64,000 nucleotides of DNA from Paenibacillus methanolicus (GTDB taxonomy: Bacteria; Bacillota; Bacilli; Paenibacillales; Paenibacillaceae). The stretch is taken from contig NZ_VNHS01000002.1 of the NCBI RefSeq assembly GCF_008124765.1, positions 124,001-188,000 on the forward strand. The letters run 5' to 3'. The notes under the pieces are model-generated. The model was not told the origin of the DNA and did not search any database. It was given only the letters and a program-made list of their open reading frames with translations. The position numbers and the translations under genes are program-made. Shown here piece by piece: positions 26,268 through 34,675 of this stretch. How positions within the stretch are numbered: the first letter of the stretch is position 1; the number at the start of each line of letters is the position of its first letter.

Positions 26268-28352
26268 TTAGTCGGCTTGCGCGTCAATCAGGCCCGTCGC
26301 CGGACCGCTATGGAAAAGCGTCAGTTTATGCAGCGCGCGGGTACAGCCGACGTACAGCAGCTTCGCGTCATCCGATCCATAGCTGGCGGCGTCCGCATCG
26401 GCGATAATGACCGCGTCGAACTCCAGCCCTTTGGCCAAATAGACCGGCACGACGGTCAACCCGCCGCCGTATGCCTCCTGCTTGCTGCGCACGACGGATG
26501 CCGCAAGTCCAGCCTGTGCCAACCGCTCGCCGATCGCTTCGCAGGCTGCAGCCGTCCGGCCGAGCACCGCGATCGTCTTATACGCGCCGCCGCCCTGCCA
26601 TTGCTTAACCGTATCCGTCAGCCTCTCAAGCCGCTCGTCTTCGCGGGCCTCGATCAGATCGACGGGTTCGCCGCTGCGGAACACCGGCACGGCCGGCTTC
26701 ACTTCGTCGCCCATGCCGCGCAGGACGTGATTGGCGAACTCGATGATCTCCATCGTCGAGCGGTAGCTCCGGTCCAGCTCGAAGTAGCCGCGTTCGTCGG
26801 CTTCGAACAGGTCGGACAGCTCCCGCCAGCTGTGTATGCCGGCGTACCCGTGAATGCCCTGCTGCAGGTCGCCGAGCACGGTCATCGACGGCTGGCGCTG
26901 GCACAATCGCAGCGATTCGAGCTGAAAAGGCGAATAGTCCTGCGCTTCGTCGATGACGATATGGTCGTAGTTCGGGCGTTCCGTGCCGAATAAGCGCAAG
27001 TGAATATAGACGAGCGGAGCCAAATCCTCGGCTGCGGCCAGTCCTTTCTTCACCCGCTTCTTCGTCTCCGTCCGCACGGACGCCGGCAGCAGGCCGCCCA
27101 CCGTCTCGTCGTCCATCAACGAGGCGTAGAACGCTTCCGCCGTGTACGACGGAATTTTCTTCGCGTACGCGTTCAGCTTGGACGTCGCTTTCGTCTTGAT
27201 CTTCTTGTCGGTGAACCGGCGCGCCTTCCACTCGGATTCGAACCATCGCTTGAGCCGGCTGACGAGCCGTTCGCGTCGGCGCATGAGCGGTTCGCCGGAC
27301 TCGTCGGTTTCGAGCCATTCGCGCATTTTGGCCACGCTCAGCACGAGCCGGTCCATCGGCTCGAATGGTTCCTCGGGCAGCAGCCGCGTCTCGATGTCCG
27401 CCAATGCGGCGTCGATCGCTTCCTTGAAGCGAAGGCTGCCCTTCAGCCGGCCCGACGACCGCTCCATCTGCTCGCGGGTGCGGGGATGCTCGAACCAATA
27501 GGCGAGCGCGTCGGCGCTGTCGTCCATCCGTACCGCGTTTTGCAGCGTCTCCAAGGCCCACTCGGTATAAGTCGTCTGTAAAATGTCGCCTACGCCGAGC
27601 TCCGGCAGTACGCCGGAAATATAGTCGAGGAACATCCGGTTCGGCGCGAAAATGACCATACGTTCGGCTCGGATCCGACCGGCGTATTGATACAGCAGGA
27701 AGGCAAGCCGATGCAGCGCGACGGTCGTTTTCCCCGAACCGGCCACCCCTTGAATGAAGACGGCCTTGTTCTTCTCGGTCCGGATGATGCGGTCCTGCTC
27801 GTGCTGGATCGTCGAGACGATATCGCGCAGCTTGTTGTCCTTGCTCTCGCCGAGCCGGTAGAGCAGGAACTCGTCGGTCACCGCCTCGTCCTCCTGGCCG
27901 CGCACGTAGCTGTCGACCAGCCGTTCCAGCGCGCTCTCGCGCACCATCAGGTTGCGCTTCAGATGAACGACGCCTTCGATCGTGCCATCCGGCGATTCAT
28001 ACGCTACCGGGGCTTCCCCGCCGCTAAAGGCGTAGAACAAGCTCGCGACCGGGGCGCGCCAGTCGACGACGAGCAGCTCGTTCGTCTTCTCGTGCGCGAC
28101 GCCGGCCTTCCCGATATAGAGCGGCTTCGCGTCCCCTTGCAAGCTTTCCTGAAAATCCAGTCGCCCGAAGTACGGCTCCCGCTTGGATACCTCCAGCCGT
28201 TCTCTGCGCTGCTCGTTCTGCAGGTCGATCATTTGCTCGGTGAAATCGCTCCCCGTGTACCGCGGACCGATGGCGCCCAGTTGATGGCCGATATGCCCGA
28301 GCACATCCTCCAGCCGCTTCGATTCGTGTTGAAAGGCACTTTGAGCGTTCAT
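26268..28352 (-). CDS. HelD-like superfamily 1 helicase, second paralogue
   Basis: The 694-residue protein has the HelD signature DWRAPVASLFYAF (about 97-109), Walker A GVAGSGKT (202-209), Walker B IDEAQDYSPFQ, LDRSYRST and KGLEFDAVIIADA. Its N-terminal arm before KREPYFGRLDF is only about 55 residues, against about 95 in the paralogue at 3888-6272. HelD arm length relates to how deeply the protein probes the RNA polymerase channel, so the two may act on different complexes. A GGGGGG site precedes the ATG. It is a single gene with its own terminator. Confidence 0.85.
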   Translation of the reverse strand: MNAQSAFQHESKRLEDVLGHIGHQLGAIGPRYTGSDFTEQMIDLQNEQRRERLEVSKREPYFGRLDFQESLQGDAKPLYIGKAGVAHEKTNELLVVDWRAPVASLFYAFSGGEAPVAYESPDGTIEGVVHLKRNLMVRESALERLVDSYVRGQEDEAVTDEFLLYRLGESKDNKLRDIVSTIQHEQDRIIRTEKNKAVFIQGVAGSGKTTVALHRLAFLLYQYAGRIRAERMVIFAPNRMFLDYISGVLPELGVGDILQTTYTEWALETLQNAVRMDDSADALAYWFEHPRTREQMERSSGRLKGSLRFKEAIDAALADIETRLLPEEPFEPMDRLVLSVAKMREWLETDESGEPLMRRRERLVSRLKRWFESEWKARRFTDKKIKTKATSKLNAYAKKIPSYTAEAFYASLMDDETVGGLLPASVRTETKKRVKKGLAAAEDLAPLVYIHLRLFGTERPNYDHIVIDEAQDYSPFQLESLRLCQRQPSMTVLGDLQQGIHGYAGIHSWRELSDLFEADERGYFELDRSYRSTMEIIEFANHVLRGMGDEVKPAVPVFRSGEPVDLIEAREDERLERLTDTVKQWQGGGAYKTIAVLGRTAAACEAIGERLAQAGLAASVVRSKQEAYGGGLTVVPVYLAKGLEFDAVIIADADAASYGSDDAKLLYVGCTRALHKLTLFHSGPATGLIDAQAD

Positions 28353-28523
28353 GTCAGTTACCCCCCATAATCAGTCTTCCGATCCCGGAAGCTGATGGTG
28401 TATTGAAACCAGAAGCCGCATGGAGTTCATGCGGCCTGTGATTTGTCATATGAATGCAAGGCGCGTGGCGCGCCCGGCGAAAGGTAAATATAGCATAATG
28501 GCGGAAGGGGAGTCAATTGGGCG

Positions 28524-28715
28524 TTACGCCAGCCCTTGGGGCCAACGTGCCGGTCGAAAATGCGCTGCCTGCCCGCTCCACCGCATCGCGCATTCGCCGT
28601 GGCCGCAGCCGATATTGCCTATCAGGCGCGCTAATTGGGCATACCAGGCAAACGAGTGCGGCGCGAGCCAGTCCGGATGAGATTGCGGATGTATAACGGC
28701 ATAAATCATCGCCAT
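28524..28715 (-). pseudogene. remnant of a SAM-dependent methyltransferase gene
   Basis: The 63-codon frame reads HPQSHPDWLAPHSFAWYAQL, then LARLIGN, and jumps straight to IGCGHGECAMRWSGQAA. The first part looks like the N-terminus, and GCGHGE like motif I, of a Paenibacillus-type methyltransferase. The 30-40 residues normally between them and the whole catalytic domain are missing. No ribosome site was recognised. A perfect inverted repeat (28415-28435) downstream may be the old terminator. The 28353-28822 gap holds nothing else recognisable. Confidence 0.4.
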
Positions 28716-28822
28716 CGTAGAATGGAAAGGAACATCACTTCAATGCCAAGAAACCCGCAGCACTCACGCGCAGCGGGTAAACCCGCGTTATCCTATAACA
28801 CTCTAACGCGTCTACTTTCCCC

Positions 28823-29098
28823 TCAACCAAACAACAACCATCGAAACAAGGCCACCAGCACCACGACGTGCACGATCACCAGCACCGGCAAACCGACATA
28901 AAACTTCGCGTGCTTCGTTTTATGTCGGTACGCCCGCATGCCGAGATACGCCCCGACCGAGCCGCCGATCGCCGCGTATGTCATCAGCCGGCGTTCGGAT
29001 ACCCGGCGCTTCCCCTGCCTAGCCAGCGCTTTGTCGTTGCCCATCAACATAAAGGCGGCGATGTTCATTAACACCAAATATATGACGATCGCGATCAT
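28823..29098 (-). CDS. DUF1294 small membrane protein
   Basis: The 91-residue protein matches DUF1294: an N-terminal membrane helix, then the conserved loop NDKALARQGKRRVSERRL, GGSVGAYLGM and HKTKHAKFYVG, and a C-terminal hydrophobic helix. The function is unknown. A GGAGAG site lies about 11 bases before the ATG. It sits 45 bases downstream of hrpB and is probably on the same transcript. Confidence 0.85.
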   Translation of the reverse strand: MIAIVIYLVLMNIAAFMLMGNDKALARQGKRRVSERRLMTYAAIGGSVGAYLGMRAYRHKTKHAKFYVGLPVLVIVHVVVLVALFRWLLFG

Positions 29099-29143
29099 CG
29101 AACGCGGTCTCTCCTCTCCATGGCCAAGCTCGAAGCGCGCGCC

Positions 29144-31624
29144 TTACGTCCGCGGTTTCGCCCGGTTCGTCGGCATCGCTTCCAGCGGATTATCCGGCCA
29201 GTAATGCTTCGGATATCGGCCCTTTAGATCTTTCTTCACCTCGAAATACGCATCCCGCCAAAAGCTCGCCAAATCGCGCGTGACTTGCACCGGCCGCTGT
29301 GCCGGAGACAGCAGATGCAGCGTGATCGGCAGCTTGCCGCCCGCGATGCGCGGCGTCTCCGCCAGGCCGAACAGCTCTTGCAGCCGGACGGAGAGCGACG
29401 GCGCCTCCGGGTCGCTGTAGTCGACCGGAATGCGCGAGCCGCTCGGCACGGTCAAATGCGTCGGCACCTCGCGGTCGAGCTGCTGCCGCTCGGACCAGCT
29501 CAGCAAGCCTTCGACCATCGTCGTCATGTTGAGCCGTCCGAGATCGTTCTTGCCGCGCATGCCCGCCGCGTAAGGAGCAAGCCACTCCGCTAGCGTCGCG
29601 GTCAAGCCTTCATCGGATACGTCAGGCGACTCCGGATTGTGCCGGCGCATCAGCTCGACGCGCGCCTGCAGCTGACGCGCCGGCTTCGTCCACGGCAGCA
29701 GGCCAAGTCCCTGCTGGCGCAAGCCTTCGAACAACGCCTCCATGACGAGCGCGGCGTCCGGATTCTGCGCCGGCCCTTCCTGCAGCGTAAGCGCGCCTAG
29801 TCGTACGCGCCGTCTAGCCCGAACGGCCTGAGCCGACTTGTCCCACGCCACTTCCGTCTCTTCCCGGATGAGGGACGAGCAGTATTCGTCCAGCTGCTCG
29901 GCCGTGATCGGCGCGGCGAGCCGAATTTCGCCGTCCGTCCCGGCGTCCGTCATCTCCGCCGCCACTACATACGATGCTGTGGACAGCGGTTGCATCTCCG
30001 AGATGGCGCCGCCGCGCCCGCCGCTGAGAAGGAAGCGGCCGTCGCCGCGCCGCTTGCCGATCCGATCCGGGTACGCCAGCGCCAGAAGCACGCCGCACAG
30101 CTCGATATCCCGGTCGGATCCGCCATCTCGGATGCCGAGCTCTCGCCGCCAGGCGGCCGCCTCCGTCTGCAGGCGTCGGAGCGCCGCCTCGTCGGCTTCT
30201 GCGGCGGTTCGCTTGCCGCGGATCGCCTCAAGCCGCAGCCGAACGTCGATGTTCCGGCTTCGCAGCGGGTCGCGATCGCCGAGCAGGGCGGCCAGCTCGC
30301 AGGCGGCCGCGCCCAGTCCGAGCGGCTCGGCCTTCAAGACCATGTGGGCGAGACGCGGATGCATGCCGAGCTCCGCCATGCTGCGGCCATGCGCGGTCGG
30401 CTTGTCCGGCTGCGCGGGATCAAGCGCGCCAAGCTCGACCAGCAGCGACACCGCCTGCCCGTAAGCTGCGGCAGGCGGCACGTCCAGCCACAGAAGCTCG
30501 GCGGGATCGGCCACGCCCCAAGCAGCCAGCTCCAGCGCAAGCGGCGCCATGTCCGCTTCTCGAATCTCCGGCGTGCTCTGCGCCTTCAGCATCCGGTGCT
30601 GTTCCTCCGTCCACAGCCGGTAGCATACGCCGCTGCCCTCCCGGCCGGCGCGGCCTCGGCGCTGATCCGCCGACGCGACGGAGACCGGGACGGTCTCGAG
30701 CCGGCTCATGCCCGTGCGCGCGGAGAAGCGAGGCACCCGGCTAAGTCCGCAGTCGACGACGATCCGGACGCCCTTCACCGTCACGCTCGATTCGGCGATC
30801 GACGTAGACAGCACGATTTTGCGCTCGCCGGGCTCGGCTGCCCCTACCGCGCGGTCCTGCGCTTCGGCCGGCAAACTGCCGTACAACGGCATGATTCGCA
30901 CGTGAGCGGGGAGTCCGGCTGCCGACAGCAGCGTATGCACGCGCCGGATTTCTCCGGCGCCGGGGAGGAAGACGAGCACGTCGCCTTCGTCTTGGCGGAT
31001 CGCTTCCGTTACCGCACGGGCGCACGCCGCTTCGATCCGCTCTTGCGCACGGACGCCGACGTAACGGGTGTCCACCGGGTAAGCCCGGCCTTCGCTGACG
31101 ATGACCGGCGCGCCGCCGAGCAGCGAGGCCACCGGCTCTGCTTCGATCGTCGCCGACATGACGAGCAGACGCAGGTCGTCGCGCAATAGTCCCTGCGATT
31201 GCAAACTAAGCGCCAATCCGAGATCCCCTTGAAGATGCCGTTCGTGGAACTCGTCGAAAATGACGACGCCGACGCCTTCCAGCGCCTGGTCCTGCTGCAG
31301 CATTCGGGTCAGCACCCCTTCGGTCACGACCTCGATCCGCGTCTTCAGACCGACCTTCGTGTCCATCCGAACCCTGTAGCCGACCGTCTCGCCCGGTTTC
31401 TCGCCAAGCGAAGCGGCCATGAATCGGGCCGCCGAACGTGCGGCGATCCGACGCGGCTCCAGCATCAAGATGCGCTTACCGCCAAGCCACGGCGCTTCCA
31501 GCAGCGCCAGCGGCACGCGGGTCGTCTTGCCCGCGCCCGGCGCCGCGACTAACACCGCGTTACATCCTTTATTTAGAACGTCCGCCAATTCAGGCAGGAC
31601 GCTATCGATCGGTAATTCTTTCAT
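29144..31624 (-). CDS. hrpB: ATP-dependent helicase HrpB
   Basis: The 826-residue DEAH-box-type helicase has Walker A APGAGKTT (28-35), the DEFH motif II, SATIE motif III, STSIAESSVT and QRRGRAGREGSG motif VI. A winged-helix/HB-like region follows, with the HrpB-specific C-terminal domain (YLAP-like ARVELMRRHNPE..., YPKHYWPDNPLEAMPT at the end). The role in bacteria is unclear; RNA processing is inferred. AAGGAG precedes the ATG at 31624. The promoter is probably the palindromic TATAAT at 31686-31691. Confidence 0.9.
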   Translation of the reverse strand: MKELPIDSVLPELADVLNKGCNAVLVAAPGAGKTTRVPLALLEAPWLGGKRILMLEPRRIAARSAARFMAASLGEKPGETVGYRVRMDTKVGLKTRIEVVTEGVLTRMLQQDQALEGVGVVIFDEFHERHLQGDLGLALSLQSQGLLRDDLRLLVMSATIEAEPVASLLGGAPVIVSEGRAYPVDTRYVGVRAQERIEAACARAVTEAIRQDEGDVLVFLPGAGEIRRVHTLLSAAGLPAHVRIMPLYGSLPAEAQDRAVGAAEPGERKIVLSTSIAESSVTVKGVRIVVDCGLSRVPRFSARTGMSRLETVPVSVASADQRRGRAGREGSGVCYRLWTEEQHRMLKAQSTPEIREADMAPLALELAAWGVADPAELLWLDVPPAAAYGQAVSLLVELGALDPAQPDKPTAHGRSMAELGMHPRLAHMVLKAEPLGLGAAACELAALLGDRDPLRSRNIDVRLRLEAIRGKRTAAEADEAALRRLQTEAAAWRRELGIRDGGSDRDIELCGVLLALAYPDRIGKRRGDGRFLLSGGRGGAISEMQPLSTASYVVAAEMTDAGTDGEIRLAAPITAEQLDEYCSSLIREETEVAWDKSAQAVRARRRVRLGALTLQEGPAQNPDAALVMEALFEGLRQQGLGLLPWTKPARQLQARVELMRRHNPESPDVSDEGLTATLAEWLAPYAAGMRGKNDLGRLNMTTMVEGLLSWSERQQLDREVPTHLTVPSGSRIPVDYSDPEAPSLSVRLQELFGLAETPRIAGGKLPITLHLLSPAQRPVQVTRDLASFWRDAYFEVKKDLKGRYPKHYWPDNPLEAMPTNRAKPRT

Positions 31625-31675
31625 GCGTACGGCTCCTTGCAACGATAAATTCAACGACGGCCTGATCGTTCAGGC

Positions 31676-31698
31676 AACCCCCTCTATTATAGGGGGCT
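31676..31698 (-). promoter_or_regulatory. palindrome containing the probable hrpB -10 box
   Basis: AACCCCCTCTATTATAGGGGGCTT on the plus strand folds CCCCC against GGGGG. Its minus strand carries TATAAT in the loop region, 52 bases before the hrpB start. No good -35 box is visible, so activator dependence is possible. Confidence 0.4.
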
Positions 31699-31789
31699 TC
31701 CCTTCTAAAAGATAGAGAAGCCGGAGCTGCAATGACGCGAGGTTGGCAGCTTAGCCGCATCACCTTCGCACTTCGGCCGGTACCATAAA

Positions 31790-31823
31790 AACTTGGTACT
31801 ATCGAAACGTTTCTAAGCAAGTT
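31790..31823 (+). promoter_or_regulatory. nested palindrome upstream of the orphan membrane-protein gene
   Basis: AACTTG (31790-31795) and CAAGTT (31818-31823) flank the perfect ten-base palindrome GAAACGTTTC (31804-31813). The core resembles a catabolite-responsive element with two mismatches. It lies 66-99 bases before the start codon at 31889 and is a candidate operator. Confidence 0.4.
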
Positions 31824-31888
31824 ATGGTCGGATTACACGCGAGAATAGCGTTGTGGTCACATGACATCGTAACGAGAGAGGGATTTAT

Positions 31889-32254
31889 TTGAGCGAGGGG
31901 AATTCAAAGACTCTGATTATTATTAGCGTGCTGCTCCTTTCGATCGGCATTCCGTCCGCCATACAGATGATTTTTTTCTTGAGTTTCCCGGGATTTTACG
32001 AGAAAGGATTTTTGACAGGGATCGGCCAGCTTTTCATATGCGGGATAACCATTGTAGGTAATGCCATTATCATACCGTATAGAGGCTTGTTTTTTTTCAA
32101 TCGATACGTTCACCAGTTCGGAATTGAAACCGGTAAGAGTAAGCTAATTCGCAAAGTAGCGCTGTTATTGCTTATTAGCGCAGTCTTGCAAATCCTATTG
32201 ACCATAACGGTCGAAAATCCTTTTAAAGATCCTCCAGTCCCTCAATTTTTCTAG
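31889..32254 (+). CDS. small integral membrane protein, unknown family
   Basis: The frame opens with TTG at 31889 after AGAGGG and encodes 121 residues. There are three or four hydrophobic helices: TLIIISVLLLSIGIPSAIQM, a central one around LFICGITIVGNAIII, and KVALLLLISAVLQILLTITV. A basic loop (TGKSKLIRK) lies between. No family is recognised. The gene is clearly richer in A and T than all its neighbours, hinting at recent acquisition or a different origin. It stands alone between hrpB (divergent) and gluQ. Confidence 0.6.
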   Translation: MSEGNSKTLIIISVLLLSIGIPSAIQMIFFLSFPGFYEKGFLTGIGQLFICGITIVGNAIIIPYRGLFFFNRYVHQFGIETGKSKLIRKVALLLLISAVLQILLTITVENPFKDPPVPQFF

Positions 32255-32444
32255 CTGTTCCCTTTGAGCAGCATTGCGTCAAGCTTGTATAGCCCCGCGC
32301 TCCGTTCATTGCGGCCCTCGGGTCCTCATGCTATCATAAGGCTTAATTAATGGGATGCGAACAGGCGCAACATGCGCCGCGCCGCCTTCGATCCGGGCAG
32401 TAGTAGAACCGGAAAGTTGGCAGCTTCTAGAACGGAGGATTTTC

Positions 32445-33413
32445 ATGACCCCAATGCGAGGTAGATTCGCCCCCACGCCTTCGGGCCTCATGCATATCGG
32501 CAATGCGCGTACGGCGCTGCTTGCCTGGCTGCATGTCCGCCAAGCAGGCGGCCAATTCGTGCTGCGGATGGAGGATATCGACATGCCGCGCTGCAAGCCC
32601 GAGCTGGCCGAGCAGGCGCTAGCCGATCTGCGCTGGATCGGGCTGGACTGGGACGAGGGGCCGGACGTCGGCGGCTCTTACGCCCCTTATGTCCAGAGCG
32701 AGCGGCTCCGCGATTACGAGGAAGCCTTGCGGCGGTTGGAACGGGACGGGCGTCTCTATCCGTGCTACTGCAGCCGCGCGGAGCTGCTGGCCATCGCCAG
32801 CGCGCCGCACGGTCTCGGAAGCGAAGGCCCCGCTTATCCCGGCACCTGCCGGAACCTGACCGCCGAAGAACGGGCAAGGCGGGGCGAGACGAAGACGCCT
32901 TCGCTGCGGTTTCGCGTGCCGGACGAGCCCTTCCGCTTTGATGATCTGGCCGCGGGCGAACAGCGCTTCCCCGCCGGCTGCGGCGGCGACTTCGTCGTGA
33001 AACGGGCCGACGGCATCGTCAGCTATCAGTTGGCCGTCGTCGCGGACGATGCGGCCATGGGCATCACGGACGTGCTGCGCGGCTATGATTTGCTTGACTC
33101 GACGCCGCGCCAGCTGATGCTGTACGAAGCGCTTGGCTTGCCCGCCCCCCGCTTCGCCCACGTGCCGCTCTTGAACGGCACCGACGGCAAACGGCTCGCC
33201 AAGCGCCACGGCGCGATCTCGCTGGCCGGCCTGCGCCAATCCGGCGTGTCGCCCGAGCGGATCGTCGGCTGGCTCGCGGCCATGAGCGGCCTGCTCGATC
33301 GCGCGGAGTCCGTGAGCGCGAAGGAGCTCATCTCGGCTTTCCGCCTTGACCGCATTCCGAAGGAACCGGTTGTGGTTACGGACGAACAGCTGGCGGCATT
33401 AACGCTACATTAA
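32445..33413 (+). CDS. gluQ: glutamyl-Q tRNA(Asp) synthetase
   Basis: The 322-residue protein is the catalytic half of a class I glutamyl-tRNA synthetase without the anticodon-binding domain. It has [14 protein letters not shown] (HIGH-type motif at 17-20), a zinc site in [10 protein letters not shown]...YPGTCR, and the KMSKS-like GKRLAKRHG. Such GluQ enzymes attach glutamate to queuosine in tRNA-Asp. GGAGG is six bases before the ATG at 32445. The coding frame upstream of it has no ribosome site. A GNAT gene follows by 23 bases. Confidence 0.9.
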   Translation: MTPMRGRFAPTPSGLMHIGNARTALLAWLHVRQAGGQFVLRMEDIDMPRCKPELAEQALADLRWIGLDWDEGPDVGGSYAPYVQSERLRDYEEALRRLERDGRLYPCYCSRAELLAIASAPHGLGSEGPAYPGTCRNLTAEERARRGETKTPSLRFRVPDEPFRFDDLAAGEQRFPAGCGGDFVVKRADGIVSYQLAVVADDAAMGITDVLRGYDLLDSTPRQLMLYEALGLPAPRFAHVPLLNGTDGKRLAKRHGAISLAGLRQSGVSPERIVGWLAAMSGLLDRAESVSAKELISAFRLDRIPKEPVVVTDEQLAALTLH

Positions 33414-33436
33414 GCAGCAAAGGAGATTTCCACGCC

Positions 33437-33862
33437 ATGACAACATCCCCCTATACCTTAATCGAACGCCTCCCCACGCCGAGCGAACATCTTTTCTTAT
33501 GGGAAGGGGTCGGCTGGGGCAGCGTAGATCCCGACACCGCGGCAAACTCGCTTGCCCGCTCCCTATTCGGCGTCGTTGTTCTCCACGAAGACCGAGTCGT
33601 CGGCATGGGACGCATCGTCGGCGACGGCGTCATGTATTTCTATATTCAGGACGTAGCGGTACTGCCTGACCATCAGAAGCACGGATTGGGCAAAATGATC
33701 GTCGAACGGCTGATGGCGCACATCGGACAATGCCGGCTCAAGAACGGTGCCCCTTTCGTCGGACTGTTCGCTTCCCAAGGGAAAGAGCCGTTCTACGAGC
33801 AGTTCGGGTTCCGCAACCATGCGCCCGGCATGACGGGCATGTTCACCGTGATCGATCAATGA
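33437..33862 (+). CDS. GNAT-family N-acetyltransferase
   Basis: The 141-residue protein has the GNAT core: VVVLHEDRVVGMGRIVGD, YIQDVAVLPDHQKHGLGKMIVE with the acetyl-CoA loop, and a C-terminal PFYEQFGF motif. The acceptor is unknown. AAAGGAG precedes the ATG. It forms a short operon with gluQ that ends in a strong terminator. Confidence 0.85.
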   Translation: MTTSPYTLIERLPTPSEHLFLWEGVGWGSVDPDTAANSLARSLFGVVVLHEDRVVGMGRIVGDGVMYFYIQDVAVLPDHQKHGLGKMIVERLMAHIGQCRLKNGAPFVGLFASQGKEPFYEQFGFRNHAPGMTGMFTVIDQ

Positions 33863-33883
33863 CCTTCTTTTCGAAGCAAGACA

Positions 33884-33927
33884 AAAAACCTCCGAATTCC
33901 GCGCAAACGGATCAATCGGAGGTTTTT
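33884..33927. terminator. bidirectional terminator between GNAT and cob operon
   Basis: AAAAACCTCCGA pairs with TCGGAGGTTTTT around a 20-base loop and serves both converging transcripts, including the 3' end of the cobalamin operon. Confidence 0.9.
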
Positions 33928-33958
33928 CGTCGTTGTCCGATAAGGATTGGCTAGCCCA

Positions 33959-34675
33959 CTACTTCTCGCCGCTCGTTCGCACGGACTCATGCACGGTGTC
34001 ATACACCATGCGGCCGAGCAGGTTGCCGATCGAGGTAGCCGCCCCGCAATAGGCATGAGTAGCCTCGAATCGTCCGGATTGACTGACGGCGACGACGACC
34101 GAATCCGTCGTCGTGCCGGTCGCCGTGCGCCCGTCCAGCGGATCGAGCACGTCCAAATCCTGCAAAGCGGCGGCTTTCGCCTCCGTCGCCGTAATAAGCG
34201 CCCCCACCATGGCCGCCTCGGTCAAATGCCCGTCGATGAAGATGAACGTATTGATCGTTCCGGCGGCATAGGCCGCAAATACCGGCCGCTCCGCGCCGGC
34301 CCGCGCCGCGTTGCCGATCCCGGCCGTGCTGATGCACAGCGCGTTGAAGCGGTCTCCAGCCGCCTCGACCACGGACGCATGCGTCAGCTTGGCCGCCGTC
34401 AGAAGCCCGACCGTGGACGTCGACGGATAGCCGCGGCCGCGAATCATCGCGCCCAAGTCCAAGACCGGATCCCGTTCATTGTAGCTGAGCGGCACTTTGC
34501 GATTCACGAAATGATCCGCTCGCCCGCGCCCGCCGCCGTATACCGCGCTGCTAACCGTTTCCAGCAAGCGATCCGACCGGGCGAGGATATGGTCGCCGTC
34601 GACGAGACGAAGGTCGAGCCCCGGCCAAAGCTCCGCACGATAATGCGCCCCTTCCCCGCGAAAAGGCTGACTCAT
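33959..34675 (-). CDS. cbiZ: adenosylcobinamide amidohydrolase
   Basis: CbiZ hydrolyses the aminopropanol side-chain amide of adenosylcobinamide to give adenosylcobyric acid, the entry point for salvage. The 238-residue protein shows the family blocks STSTVGLLTAAKLTHASVVE, ALCISTAGIGNAARAG and the glycine/threonine-rich DGRTATGTTTDSVVVAVS. Its ATG overlaps the TGA of cobQ (ATGA), and it is the last gene of the riboswitch-controlled operon. With CobD and CbiB present, incoming corrinoids can be trimmed and re-equipped. Confidence 0.9.
   Translation of the reverse strand: MSQPFRGEGAHYRAELWPGLDLRLVDGDHILARSDRLLETVSSAVYGGGRGRADHFVNRKVPLSYNERDPVLDLGAMIRGRGYPSTSTVGLLTAAKLTHASVVEAAGDRFNALCISTAGIGNAARAGAERPVFAAYAAGTINTFIFIDGHLTEAAMVGALITATEAKAAALQDLDVLDPLDGRTATGTTTDSVVVAVSQSGRFEATHAYCGAATSIGNLLGRMVYDTVHESVRTSGEK

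Noticed and set aside
32255..32444. T-box leader upstream of gluQ
   Set aside because: No T-box core sequence and no terminator hairpin were found in the 190-base leader.
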